Assembly: GCA_021845505.1 (NCBI GenBank)
Contig: JAJZVU010000005.1
Coordinates: forward strand, 57,575-121,574
DNA length: 64,000 bases
From: Pseudomonadota bacterium
GTDB lineage: Bacteria; Pseudomonadota; Gammaproteobacteria; Burkholderiales; Burkholderiaceae_C
Direction of reading: 5' to 3'
Shown: one piece after another, positions 11,983 to 21,462 of the stretch
Layout: each line of letters opens with the position of its first letter
Position numbering within the stretch: position 1 is the stretch's first letter
Translations under genes and position numbers: made by a program
The notes under the pieces: model-generated
Database searches by the model: none
Seen by the model: only the letters and a program-made list of their open reading frames with translations
Told to the model about the DNA's origin: nothing

Positions 11983-13476
11983 ATGCCCGATACCGCAAGT
12001 TCCTCGCTGCGCGCATCCCTGCGCGAGCCCTCGCTGCTCAAGACCCAGGCCCTGATCGCGGGCGACTGGGTGGACGCCGCCGAGCGCGTGGCGGTGCACG
12101 ACCCGGCCAGCGGCGAGCTGCTGGCCGAGGTGCCGCGCCTGGGCGCGGCCGACACCGAGCGCGCGATCGAGGCCGCGGCCGCCGCCTGGGACGGCTGGAA
12201 GCGGCAGACCGCGCGCCAGCGCGCCGGCGTGCTGCGCCGCTGGTTCGAACTGCTGCTGCAGCACGCCGACGACCTGGCGCGCATCATGACCGCCGAACAG
12301 GGCAAGCCGCTGGCCGAGGCCCAGGGCGAGATCGCCTACGGCGCCAGCTTCGTCGAATGGTTCGCCGAGGAGGCCAAGCGGGTATACGGCGAAACCATCC
12401 CCAGCCCGGACCCGAGCAAGCGCCTGCTCGTGCTGCGCCAGCCGATCGGGGTGTGCGCGGCGATCACCCCGTGGAATTTCCCGCTGGCCATGATCACCCG
12501 CAAGGTGGCGCCGGCGCTGGCCGCCGGTTGCCCGGTGGTCATCAAGCCGGCCGAGCAGACGCCGCTGACCGCGCTGGCCGCGGCCGAGCTGGCGCAGCGC
12601 GCCGGCATGCCGGCCGGCGTGCTCAACATGCTGACCAGCGACAGCGCCGGCTCGGTGCAGATCGGCAAGGTGCTGTGCGCCAGCGACGTCGTGCGCCACC
12701 TGTCGTTCACCGGATCCACCGAGGTCGGGCGCATCCTGATGGCGCAGTCGGCGCCGACGGTCAAGAAGCTGTCGCTGGAACTCGGCGGCAACGCGCCCTT
12801 CATCGTGTTCGACGATGCCGACGTCGAGGCGGCCGTCGAAGGCGCGATGCAGAGCAAGTACCGCAACGCGGGCCAGACCTGCGTGTGCGCCAACCGCCTG
12901 TACGTGCAGCGCGGCGTGTACGAGGCCTTCGTCACCCGGCTGGCGCAGCGCGTGTCGGAGCTGAAGGTCGGCGCCGGCACCGGTGCGGGGGTGCAGGTCG
13001 GCCCGCTGATCGACCAGCAAGGGCTGGACAAGGTGCGCCGGCATGTCGACGACGCGCTGGCCCGCGGCGCGCGGCTGCTCACCGGGGGCAAGGTGCTGGA
13101 CCAGGGCGGCGGGCGCTTCTACGCCCCGACCGTGCTGGCCGATGCCAACGCCTCGATGCTGTGCGCGCGCGAGGAGACCTTCGGCCCGGTGGCGCCGGTG
13201 TTCGCCTTCGACACCGAGGAGCAGGCCGTGGCGGCCGCCAACGCGACCGAGTTCGGCCTGGCGGCGTACTTCTACAGCCGCGACGTGGCCCGCGTGACGC
13301 GCGTCGGCGAGGCGCTGGAGTACGGCATCGTCGGCGTCAACACCGGGCTCATCTCCAACGAGGTGGCGCCGTTCGGCGGGGTCAAGCAGTCGGGCCTGGG
13401 GCGCGAGGGCTCGCGCCACGGCATCGACGAATACCTCGAGCTCAAGTACCTGTGCGTCGGCGGCATGGCCGGCTGA
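11983..13476 (+). CDS. gabD: NAD(P)-dependent succinate-semialdehyde dehydrogenase (GabD type)
   Basis: A 497-residue aldehyde dehydrogenase. The cofactor/active-site elements are TPWNFPLA, the Rossmann-side FTGSTEVGR, the glutamate motif LELGGNAPFIV and the catalytic cysteine in AGQTCVCANR. The second cysteine two residues after the catalytic one is typical of GabD-type enzymes, which oxidise succinate semialdehyde to succinate in GABA and related catabolism. No GABA transaminase or permease is nearby, so the physiological substrate is inferred from the motif only. The next gene follows after 67 bases containing a short tandem repeat. Confidence 0.85.
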   Translation: MPDTASSSLRASLREPSLLKTQALIAGDWVDAAERVAVHDPASGELLAEVPRLGAADTERAIEAAAAAWDGWKRQTARQRAGVLRRWFELLLQHADDLARIMTAEQGKPLAEAQGEIAYGASFVEWFAEEAKRVYGETIPSPDPSKRLLVLRQPIGVCAAITPWNFPLAMITRKVAPALAAGCPVVIKPAEQTPLTALAAAELAQRAGMPAGVLNMLTSDSAGSVQIGKVLCASDVVRHLSFTGSTEVGRILMAQSAPTVKKLSLELGGNAPFIVFDDADVEAAVEGAMQSKYRNAGQTCVCANRLYVQRGVYEAFVTRLAQRVSELKVGAGTGAGVQVGPLIDQQGLDKVRRHVDDALARGARLLTGGKVLDQGGGRFYAPTVLADANASMLCAREETFGPVAPVFAFDTEEQAVAAANATEFGLAAYFYSRDVARVTRVGEALEYGIVGVNTGLISNEVAPFGGVKQSGLGREGSRHGIDEYLELKYLCVGGMAG

Positions 13477-13491
13477 CCTCGCCGTCGCGCG

Positions 13492-13527
13492 CCGCCCACC
13501 CCGCCCACCCCGCCCACCCCGCCAACC
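13492..13527 (+). repeat. Short tandem repeat, four 9-base units (CCGCCCACC)
   Basis: Three exact copies and one variant (CCGCCAACC) of a 9-base unit fill most of the gap between gabD and the flavin oxidoreductase gene. It ends 16 bases before the downstream start codon, so copy-number changes would alter the leader length. It looks like simple-sequence slippage rather than a binding site. Confidence 0.7.
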
Positions 13528-13543
13528 ACCGGACCCGCCGACG

Positions 13544-14650
13544 ATGCCGAACGCCCTTTTCCGACCGCTGCGCCTGGGCCGCCTGGAATTGCCCAACCGC
13601 ATCCTGATGGCGCCGCTGACCCGCTCGCGCGCCTCGCAGCCCGGCGACGTGCCGAGCGCGATGAACGCCCGCTACTACGCCCAGCGCGCCGCCGCCGGAC
13701 TGATCATCGGCGAGGCCACGCAGATCAGCCGCCAGGGCCAGGGCTACGCCTTCACCCCCGGCATGTACAGCGACGCCCAGGAGCGCGGCTGGCGGCTGGT
13801 GACCGATGCGGTGCACGCGGCCGGCGGCCGCATCGCCGCCCAGCTGTGGCACGTCGGGCGCATTTCCCACCGGCTGCTGCAGCAGGACGGACAGCCGCCG
13901 GTGGCTCCGTCCGCGCTGCGCGCCGAGCACGGCGAGTCCTTCGTCGTGCTGCCCGAGGGGCCGCGCCGCGTGCCCTGCGACATGCCGCGCGAGCTGCGCA
14001 CCGAGGAGATCCCCGGCATCATCGCCGACTATGCGCGCGCCGCCGAGCGCGCGCTGCGCGCGGGCTTCGACATGCTCGAGCTGCACAGCGCCAACGGCTA
14101 CCTGCTGCACCAGTTCCTGGCCAGCAACAGCAACCTGCGCACCGACCGCTACGGCGGCAGCCTGCACAACCGCGCGCGCGTCGTGCTGGAGGCGCTGGAC
14201 GCGCTGATCGGAGTGGCCGGGGCCGACCGCGTCGGGGTCCGGGTGTCGCCCCACTTCATCCGCCACGACATCGCCGACGCGGACACCGAGGCGATGTACT
14301 TGTACCTGATGGGCGAGTTCGACCGCCGCGGCATCGCCTACGTGCACACCGTGGACTCGTCGTGGTCGGGAGGTCCCGCGCTCAGCGACGCATTCCATCG
14401 CCAGCTGCGCGATGCCTACCATGGCCGCATCATCGTCTGCGGAGGCTACGACGCGCAAGGCGGCGCGCGGCGCATCGAGCAGGGGCTGGCCGATGCCGTC
14501 GCCTACGGCCGCGCGTTCATCGCCAACCCGGACCTGGTGCGGCGCATGCGCGAGTCGGCGCCGCTGAACGCCCCCGACCCCACGACCTTCTACGGCGGAG
14601 CCGAGCACGGGTACCTGGACTACCCCACGCTGGAACAGGCCGCGGCCTGA
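13544..14650 (+). CDS. Old Yellow Enzyme family alkene reductase (NemA-like)
   Basis: A 368-residue FMN-dependent TIM-barrel oxidoreductase. It starts with the family pattern [20 protein letters not shown]; the FMN/active-site elements include QLWHVGR, the paired substrate ligands in [11 protein letters not shown], and the signature LRTDRYGGS. These enzymes reduce activated C=C bonds (enones, maleimides, nitro compounds) with NAD(P)H. Plain alkene-reductase architecture without the C-terminal iron-sulfur domain of dienoyl-CoA reductases supports the NemA/OYE class. It may be co-transcribed with gabD, as the two are 67 bases apart on the same strand. Substrate unknown. Confidence 0.87.
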   Translation: MPNALFRPLRLGRLELPNRILMAPLTRSRASQPGDVPSAMNARYYAQRAAAGLIIGEATQISRQGQGYAFTPGMYSDAQERGWRLVTDAVHAAGGRIAAQLWHVGRISHRLLQQDGQPPVAPSALRAEHGESFVVLPEGPRRVPCDMPRELRTEEIPGIIADYARAAERALRAGFDMLELHSANGYLLHQFLASNSNLRTDRYGGSLHNRARVVLEALDALIGVAGADRVGVRVSPHFIRHDIADADTEAMYLYLMGEFDRRGIAYVHTVDSSWSGGPALSDAFHRQLRDAYHGRIIVCGGYDAQGGARRIEQGLADAVAYGRAFIANPDLVRRMRESAPLNAPDPTTFYGGAEHGYLDYPTLEQAAA

Positions 14651-14729
14651 CGCGCCCGCTGCCGCGCGCGGCCGCCGATCCACCCCGCCGGCCCGCCCCG
14701 CCGGCCACCCCGCGGGCCACCCCTTCTCC

Positions 14730-14735
14730 TACAAT
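14730..14735 (+). promoter_or_regulatory. Candidate -10 box (TACAAT) for argG
   Basis: TACAAT matches the sigma70 -10 consensus at five of six positions and lies 45 bases before the argG ATG in an otherwise extremely GC-rich stretch. There is no good -35 at 16-18 bases upstream, so the assignment rests on the -10 alone. Confidence 0.35.
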
Positions 14736-14780
14736 GGCCCGCTGGCCCATGCACAGCCGCGCCGACGCGGCCCCTCGACC

Positions 14781-16081
<1,301 letters not shown>

Positions 16082-16085
<4 letters not shown>

Positions 16086-16423
16086 GCGAGCCGGCGCGGG
16101 ACCTGGACCTGAGTCCGATCCGCGGCGCGGTGGTGCCGCGCGCCAACGTGTATTTCGACGGCCGCTGCGTCAGCCATACCGTGCAGCTCGACAACGGCAG
16201 CCGCAAGAGCGTGGGGGTGATCCTGCCCGGCAGCAGCCTGCTGTTCCAGACCGCGGCGCCCGAGGTCATGCAGGGCGCGGGCGGCTGGTGCGAGTGGCGC
16301 ATGCAGGGCAGCCACGACTGGCAGCGCAGCGCCGAGGGCGAATCGTTCTCGGTTCCCGGCGACAGCAGCTTCGAGATCCGCACCGGCGAGCAGGCCTACC
16401 ACTACGTGTGCCACTTCGGCTGA
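16082..16423 (+). CDS. ppnP: Pyrimidine/purine nucleoside phosphorylase (PpnP/YaiE, DUF1255 family)
   Basis: A 113-residue small cupin. The core shows the YaiE pattern: [21 protein letters not shown], and the C-terminal [12 protein letters not shown] with a Tyr-Val-Cys-His-Phe ending. PpnP phosphorolyses a wide range of nucleosides. The protein is about 20 residues longer than E. coli YaiE at the N-terminus. The GTG at 16082 overlaps the argG stop, indicating coupling. It converges on sqr with a 21-base gap made almost only of G and C. Confidence 0.85.
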
Positions 16424-16444
16424 GCCGGCGGCGGCCGCGCGCGG

Positions 16445-17746
16445 TCAGCGCGCGTTTCCGGGGTGCAGCACGCGGTCCTGCAGGCGCTTGAAGCCGATGA
16501 GCTTCATCACGTACTTCTCGTAGATGGGCTCGGAATTCCCGGTGCGCATTTTGCGAAGGAAGTACTTCTCGAAGGCCAGCTTCGCCAGGTGCACCCACCT
16601 GCCCGAGCCGAACCAGTTGAGGTCGCGCGGGGGAATCTGCGGTACCGCGGCGAAGGCCGCTCCGGTATCGCCGAAGTCGGCCAGGCAGATCGCCTGCCAG
16701 GTGCCCTTGTGGGTCGGCTGCAGCCCGGCCAGCTGCTCGGCGATGTTGTGCACGATGGCCGAGACCATCGACTCGATCATGAAGCCGGTCTTCGGCACCC
16801 CGCAGGGCACCGGCGTCGGGCCCACCGGGGGAATGGCGATGCACACCCCGGCAGCGTAAATCTCCGGGTAGCGGGGGCTGCGCTGGTGTTCGTCGACGAG
16901 GACGAAACCGCGCGGGTTGCACAGCCCCTCGACCGCGGCCACCGCGTCGACCCCCTTGAACGCCGGCAGCATCATCGCGTGGCGGAAGGGCAGCTCGTGC
17001 TGGCGGTACACCTTGCCCAGCGCGTCGAGTTCGTCGACGAACATCCTTCCCTGCTCGACCCGGGTCGTCCTGGCGTTGGTGATCCAGCGCACGTCGTGGT
17101 CGCGGAACTCGTGCTCCATGATGCCCTTGGAGTCGCCGACGCCGTCCAGCCCGAGGTGGCCGATGTACGGCTCGGCCGTGACGAAGGTGATGGGCACCTT
17201 GCTGCGCAGCCGCCGCTTGCGCAGCGCCGTGTCGAGGATCATGGTGTATTCGTAGGCGGGCCCGAAGCAGCTCGCCCCGGGCATCGCGCCGACGACCACC
17301 GGGCCCGGCTGTTCGCACAGGCGCAGGAAGTCCTCGTGGCATCGTCCGGCGTGATCGACGGTGCAGATGGACTGGGTATGCCCGCCGTCGGGCCCGGCGC
17401 CTTCGACCTCGTCGAACGCCAGTTTCGGGCCGGTGGCGATGACCAGGTAGTCGTAGGCCACGCTGTCGCCGCCGTCGAGGCGCAGGCTGCGAGCCGCGGC
17501 ATCGATGGCCACCACCGGTCGGCCGATGAAGTCGATGCCCTTGCGCTGCAGGTAGGGCGCGATCGGCAGCACCACCTGCTCGCGCGCTCTCCAGCCCACG
17601 GCCACCCAGGGGTTGGAAGGGACGAACTGGAAGTACTCGACGCTGTTGATGACGGTGATGCGGTGCTCCTGCCCGAGGCGCGCGCGGGCCTCGTAGGCGG
17701 CCGGCAGGCCGCCGAGGCCCGCCCCCAGGATGACGATGTGTGCCAT
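16445..17746 (-). CDS. sqr: Sulfide:quinone oxidoreductase
   Basis: A 433-residue FAD-dependent disulfide-reductase-fold protein that should oxidise sulfide to sulfane sulfur and pass electrons to the quinone pool at the inner membrane. The FAD motif GAGLGGLPAAYE is at residues 8-19 and YLVIATGP near 100. Three cysteines fall at residues 128, 160 and 354 (the last in CLADFGD), matching the spacing of the three redox cysteines known in Acidithiobacillus ferrooxidans SQR (128, 160, 356). The quinone-site segment PCGVPKTGFMIESM is present, and the C-terminal region should give membrane contact. ATG 17746 is chosen by the N-terminal FAD motif. It diverges from the YeeE/YedE genes. Confidence 0.9.
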   Translation of the reverse strand: MAHIVILGAGLGGLPAAYEARARLGQEHRITVINSVEYFQFVPSNPWVAVGWRAREQVVLPIAPYLQRKGIDFIGRPVVAIDAAARSLRLDGGDSVAYDYLVIATGPKLAFDEVEGAGPDGGHTQSICTVDHAGRCHEDFLRLCEQPGPVVVGAMPGASCFGPAYEYTMILDTALRKRRLRSKVPITFVTAEPYIGHLGLDGVGDSKGIMEHEFRDHDVRWITNARTTRVEQGRMFVDELDALGKVYRQHELPFRHAMMLPAFKGVDAVAAVEGLCNPRGFVLVDEHQRSPRYPEIYAAGVCIAIPPVGPTPVPCGVPKTGFMIESMVSAIVHNIAEQLAGLQPTHKGTWQAICLADFGDTGAAFAAVPQIPPRDLNWFGSGRWVHLAKLAFEKYFLRKMRTGNSEPIYEKYVMKLIGFKRLQDRVLHPGNAR

Positions 17747-18063
17747 GGCTCGTAGCCTCTCCTCGACGCGGACGCAGGCCGGATGGGCGGGTCGGGCCAA
17801 GCCGCTGCGGGCTTCGCACCACGCACCGCATCCGGTTCGCAGTCTGCAGCATAAGCATGGATTGGCGCCCGGCAGCCGGGCCGGCGGGCCGCTCGCGACG
17901 CGCTGTTGACCCGGCTCAAGCGGCGTGTCGCGGCCCTGGTGTTCTCCCCAAGCTGACTAACCCTAATACTCCTGCCAGCATGTGATTTGTGTGTCTATAC
18001 TTCTCCAATCGTTGCCTGGGATGGCTTCAGGCGACTCCCCGCACCCTGGAGAGCGACTGCGCC
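17747..18063. other. Divergent intergenic region between sqr and the YeeE/YedE genes
   Basis: These 317 bases have no convincing gene. The right half (about 17950-18020) is markedly richer in A and T than its surroundings and holds TAACCCTAATACTCC and the TATACT box described separately. It must contain the promoters of both sqr and the transporter pair and is the natural place for a sulfide- or sulfane-sulfur-responsive operator. I could not identify a clear dyad of a known sulfur regulator. Confidence 0.6.
17972..18001 (+). promoter_or_regulatory. Candidate sigma70 promoter for the YeeE/YedE genes
   Basis: CTGCCA (17972-17977, four of six matches to TTGACA) and TATACT (17996-18001) are separated by 18 bases. 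Transcription would start near 18008, giving a leader of about 55 bases that includes the GGAGAG ribosome-binding site before the ATG at 18064. Confidence 0.4.
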
Positions 18064-18570
18064 ATGCGACCCCCGCGTCCACTGTGGAACCCCTATGCGG
18101 CCGGCATCGCGCTCGGCCTCGGGCTGCTGGCGACCTTTGTCGTCACCGGCAACGGCTACGGCGTGACCGGCGCGACCAGCCTGGTCACCGCGGCGGCGGC
18201 GGGCCGCCTGGCCGCCTCCACGGTCGCGCCGGGCAGCTACCTGCGCGGCCTGTACGACGCCGGACTGAACCACTGGATCACCTGGGAAGTCCTGGGGCTG
18301 GCCGTCGGCGCCCTCGCCGGCAGCCTGCTCGCCGGGCGCTTCCGCTGGGAGGTCGACGGCCCGCGGCGCGCCGGGCGGGCGCTGCGCCTGTCGCTGGCGC
18401 TGCTCGGTGGCACGGCCTCGGGATTCGGCGCCCGCCTGGCGCTGGGCTGCACCAGCGGCGTCGGCCTGTCGGGGTCGGCCACGCTGGCCGCTGCCGGCTT
18501 CCTGTTCCTCGCCGGGTTCTTCGTCGCCGGCGCGCTGTTCGGCCAGATCACCCGGGGGCTGTGGCGATGA
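18064..18570 (+). CDS. YeeE/YedE (TsuA-like) sulfur-compound transporter, N-terminal half protein
   Basis: A 168-residue membrane protein with about four hydrophobic segments. It carries the family motif GCTSGVGLSG (cysteine at about residue 137), the signature of YeeE/YedE channels that import thiosulfate or related sulfur compounds. Full-length TsuA-type proteins hold two such halves in one chain; here they are split into adjacent genes. ATG at 18064 has GGAGAG about ten bases upstream. The last codons overlap the next gene as ATGA. Confidence 0.85.
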   Translation: MRPPRPLWNPYAAGIALGLGLLATFVVTGNGYGVTGATSLVTAAAAGRLAASTVAPGSYLRGLYDAGLNHWITWEVLGLAVGALAGSLLAGRFRWEVDGPRRAGRALRLSLALLGGTASGFGARLALGCTSGVGLSGSATLAAAGFLFLAGFFVAGALFGQITRGLWR

Positions 18571-19148
18571 GTCTCCCGCTGGGGTATACGGGCCCTCTGT
18601 CAGGTGCTCTGCTGGGTATGGTATTCGGGTATGTACTGGAAAACGCCGGATTCGGCAGCGGCTGCAAGCTCACCGCCCAGCTGCGCTTCCAGGACTGGGC
18701 GGTGTTCCAGGTGATGTTCACCGCCATCCTGGTCGCCTCCGGCGGCCTGTACCTGCTGCAGGCGCTGGGCCGGGTGGACGTCACCCACGACCTGTTCGTT
18801 CCCTCGGTGTTCCTGTGGGGCAGCTCGCTGGGCGGAGTGCTGATCGGGGTGGGCATGGCCGTCGGCGGCTATTGCCCCGGCACCTCGATGGTGGCGCTGT
18901 GCTCGGGCAAGCTCGACGGCCTGGTGTTCCTGCTCGGGATCATGCTGGGCACGCTGGGATTCAACTCCGCCTTCGCGTCCATCCGCGGCTGGGCCTGGAA
19001 ACAGGTCGGCCCCGATTCGCTGACCCTGCCCCAGTTGCTGCACCTGCCGGCGTGGGCCGTCTGGGGCCTGCTGCTGGCGGTGCTGCTGGCGGTTGCGTAC
19101 CTGACCCGCGGAGCGTCGCGGGCGAGCCGCCAGGCGCGCGAGGCCTGA
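18567..19148 (+). CDS. YeeE/YedE (TsuA-like) sulfur-compound transporter, second half protein
   Basis: A 193-residue membrane protein with about five hydrophobic segments, starting at an ATG that overlaps the stop of the first half (ATGA). Conserved cysteines occur in FGSGCKLTAQ and in GGYCPGTSMVALCSGKLDG, the classic YeeE/YedE channel motifs. It probably assembles with the upstream half into one transporter. Its position opposite sqr and ahead of a periplasmic sulfurtransferase suggests handling of thiosulfate, sulfide or sulfane sulfur; direction of transport is not shown by the sequence. Confidence 0.87.
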   Translation: MSLPLGYTGPLSGALLGMVFGYVLENAGFGSGCKLTAQLRFQDWAVFQVMFTAILVASGGLYLLQALGRVDVTHDLFVPSVFLWGSSLGGVLIGVGMAVGGYCPGTSMVALCSGKLDGLVFLLGIMLGTLGFNSAFASIRGWAWKQVGPDSLTLPQLLHLPAWAVWGLLLAVLLAVAYLTRGASRASRQAREA

Positions 19149-19350
19149 GTGCGGTCCACCGTGCGAGGCTGCGATCCGTTGCATGGCGTGCAGCGCCGGC
19201 GCGCCGGGAACTACGATGGCGTCTCCCCGGCTGTCGGCAGCCGGCGGCGCCGACGGTTCGCCGCGGCGTGGTTCGCGCAGGCGCGAAACCGGCCTCCAAG
19301 CCCGCCCGCATCGCTGCATGCCCTTGTCAACCCATCGAAGGAGATCGAAC

Positions 19351-19620
19351 ATGAGCAAGTCCCGCATCAAGTTGTCGCAAGCGCTTCCGGTGCTGGCGCT
19401 GGCTGCCGCCGCGGTGGCCCCGATGCCGCAGGCGCTGAGCAGCTTGTCTGCGAGCCCTGCCGCACTGGCCGCAGGCAATCCCTGTGCACCGAGCAACCCC
19501 TGCGCGCCGATGGGAGCCAAGGGCAAGGCCAAGGCCGGCAACCCCTGCGCACCCAAGAGCGGCAAGGCCGGCGGCATGTCGGGCGGCAAGGCCGGCAACC
19601 CCTGCGCGCCGTCGAAGTGA
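19351..19620 (+). CDS. Secreted small protein with four NPCAP cysteine repeats
   Basis: An 89-residue protein with a very strong ribosome-binding site (AAGGAGAT, six bases before ATG 19351). A basic start and hydrophobic stretch (residues 11-23) end in a likely signal-peptidase site after SPAALAA at residue 41. The mature peptide is about 48 residues of Gly, Ala, Lys, Asn, Pro and Cys with NPCAP at 43-47, 49-53, 64-68 and 83-87, so cysteines at 45, 51, 66 and 85 and no others. Linkers are Gly/Lys-rich and probably disordered. It could carry metal or persulfide sulfur on its cysteines, or be a modified peptide precursor; no modification enzyme is recognised beside it. Its stop overlaps the next start. 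Confidence 0.8.
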   Translation: MSKSRIKLSQALPVLALAAAAVAPMPQALSSLSASPAALAAGNPCAPSNPCAPMGAKGKAKAGNPCAPKSGKAGGMSGGKAGNPCAPSK

Positions 19621-20387
19621 GCGCGCGCGGCGCGCCCGCCCCGCGCGGCGCGCCGCACCGCGGCTGCGCGGCCCCGCTCCCCGCACCGCGCGCGACGGCC
19701 GGCACGCAGTTGCGTGTCCCGCGCGATCACATCGTGCGCGCGCTGCGTGCCATGCCGCGCGACGCGCTGCAGCAGGCCCTGCTGGCGACGCTGGCGCGCC
19801 TGCGGGCCGACGCGCGCAGCGGGCGTGGAGTGCTGTCCGAGGTGCTCGGGCGCGAAGCCGCGTTCGTCGAGTGGCGGCACTATCCCTCCGGTGACGCCCT
19901 CGACCGCCGCAGCGGCTACCGTTTCTATTACCACGCCCATGAGGCGGCGTCCCGCGCCGCGGGCGAACACGGCCATTTCCATGTGTTCGCCGGCACCCCC
20001 GCGCGGCGCGACGACCAGGCCGCCCATGTCCACCTGTTCGGCCTTTCGGTCGACGGCCGCGGACTGCCGACGCGCGTGTTCGCCACCAACCGCTGGGTGA
20101 CCGCCGAGCACTGGCAGGACGCCCGCTGGACGCTGCGCGCGCTGCGCGCCCTCGACCTGTCGCAGGCCAGGCCGCGCCGCGTGGCGCGCTGGCTGCAGGA
20201 CATGGCGCTGCTGTTCTCGCCGCAGATCGACGCGGTGGTGCGCCAGCGCGACCTGCGCATCGCCGAGCGCGCGCGTTGCGCGCCGCTTCAGCGGGTGCTG
20301 GAAGATCGTCGAAGCCACATCGTCAGCCAGTGTCGCATCGACCTGGCCAGCCAGTTCGACTGCCTGCAGGCCAGTGGCATCGAGTAG
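19617..20387 (+). CDS. Unidentified protein, His-rich central region, coupled to the NPCAP peptide gene
   Basis: A 256-residue frame with GTG at 19617 overlapping the preceding stop (GTGA); later starts (for example ATG 19753) are possible because the first 35 residues are low-complexity. The core has WRHYPSGDALDRRSGY, then YYHAHE, EHGHFHVF and HVHLFGLSVD, then ATNRWVT; the HxH and HGHFH clusters could bind metal. No signal peptide or membrane helix is evident, so it is probably cytoplasmic. It resembles a DUF of proteobacteria that I recall only loosely (DUF6969-like); I do not assign a function. Coupling implies it works with the secreted Cys-repeat peptide. Confidence 0.75.
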   Translation: MSARGAPAPRGAPHRGCAAPLPAPRATAGTQLRVPRDHIVRALRAMPRDALQQALLATLARLRADARSGRGVLSEVLGREAAFVEWRHYPSGDALDRRSGYRFYYHAHEAASRAAGEHGHFHVFAGTPARRDDQAAHVHLFGLSVDGRGLPTRVFATNRWVTAEHWQDARWTLRALRALDLSQARPRRVARWLQDMALLFSPQIDAVVRQRDLRIAERARCAPLQRVLEDRRSHIVSQCRIDLASQFDCLQASGIE

Positions 20388-20426
20388 AGGCATCGCCGCA
20401 TCTGTCGTTCAACCCGGAGGAGAACC

Positions 20427-21407
20427 ATGAAAGCCCTGAAGCACCTGTTGGCGGCCGGCATCGCCGGCGCCTGCGTCCATCTGGCCTCGGCGGCGGGCCT
20501 GCCCGGCCCGCTGGTGACCCCGCAATGGCTGCACGAGCATCGCAGCGAGGTCACGGTCGTCGACATCCGCGACGACATGGACACGCTGACCCGCGCGCCC
20601 CGATTCGAGACCGACAAGAAGACCGGAGCAAAGAGGCTGGTGGCCACCGGCGGCCACCTGGCCGGCGCGCTGTCGGTGGATTTCGGCAAGATCCGCCAGA
20701 ACAAAACGATCGACGGCAAGAAGATCGTCGCCCAGCTTCCCAGCGCCGAGTATTTCACCAAGGTCATGGACGACGCCGGCCTCGACTCCGGCAAGCTGAT
20801 CGTCATCGTCCCCACCGGCGCGACCGTGGATACGATGGACATGGCGACCCGCCTGTACTTCCAGCTGCGCTACTTCGGCGAGCCCAGGGACCATGTGGCC
20901 ATCCTCAACGGCGGGGTCAACGCGTGGCTGCAGGCCGGGCTTCCGGTCAGCACCGGCAAGGTGGCTGCGCCCCGGGGCGACTGGAAGGCTTCCGGCGAGG
21001 ACCAGGAGATCCTGGCCACGCTGCCGCAGGTCGAGCGCGGGCTGCGCGACGGCTCCGAGCAGTTCGTCGACGCTCGCCCGACCGCGCAATTCCTGGGAAT
21101 CGTGGTCAAGCGGCCGATCGACGCCGCCGGCGGGCACCTGGCGGGTGCGCGCTCGTTCCCGACCGATGCGATCGTCAGGCCGGTGGGTGCCGCGCATGAA
21201 TTCATGAGCGCAGCCGACTATCGCAAGATCTACGCGGAGTTCAACATCCAGCCGAACGCCTCGACGATCACCTACTGCAACACCGGGCACCTCGCGTCGG
21301 GCGCCTGGTTCGTCGATCACGAGATCCTCGGCAATCCGAAGACCCGGCTGTACACCGGCTCGATGACCGAGTGGACCAACCTGGGCCATCCGACCCGGGG
21401 CCTGTGA
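20427..21407 (+). CDS. Periplasmic two-domain rhodanese-type sulfurtransferase
   Basis: A 326-residue protein with an N-terminal signal peptide (hydrophobic residues 8-20, cleavage likely after ASA at 22). Two rhodanese domains follow: the first (about 28-180) has no cysteine in its active-site loop, the second (about 205-320) has the catalytic cysteine at 284 in YCNTGHLASGAW. Thiosulfate or another sulfane-sulfur donor would charge this cysteine. The ribosome-binding site GGAGGAG lies just before ATG 20427. It closes the sulfur region and may receive polysulfide made by SQR or supply sulfur to the YeeE/YedE pair; that link is inferred from position. Confidence 0.87.
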   Translation: MKALKHLLAAGIAGACVHLASAAGLPGPLVTPQWLHEHRSEVTVVDIRDDMDTLTRAPRFETDKKTGAKRLVATGGHLAGALSVDFGKIRQNKTIDGKKIVAQLPSAEYFTKVMDDAGLDSGKLIVIVPTGATVDTMDMATRLYFQLRYFGEPRDHVAILNGGVNAWLQAGLPVSTGKVAAPRGDWKASGEDQEILATLPQVERGLRDGSEQFVDARPTAQFLGIVVKRPIDAAGGHLAGARSFPTDAIVRPVGAAHEFMSAADYRKIYAEFNIQPNASTITYCNTGHLASGAWFVDHEILGNPKTRLYTGSMTEWTNLGHPTRGL

Positions 21408-21413
21408 CGGCTC

Positions 21414-21437
21414 GCGCGGGCCACCCCCGGCCCGCGC
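21414..21437. terminator. Perfect 9-bp GC hairpin between convergent genes
   Basis: GCGCGGGCC and GGCCCGCGC are exact complements around a six-base loop (ACCCCC), placed between the stop codons of the sulfurtransferase and murB. There is no T-run, so it is a candidate U-less terminator working on either strand. Confidence 0.45.
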
Positions 21438-21462
21438 CCGCCGGGGCGCCGGGCGGGGGCCT

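Noticed and set aside
13492..13527. Possible operator from the repeated CCGCCCACC
   Set aside because: Direct head-to-tail copies with no dyad; simple slippage is enough.
17989..18063. Earlier start for the first YeeE/YedE gene at 17989
   Set aside because: It would begin within the candidate -10 region and adds a non-family N-terminus; ATG 18064 has GGAGAG.
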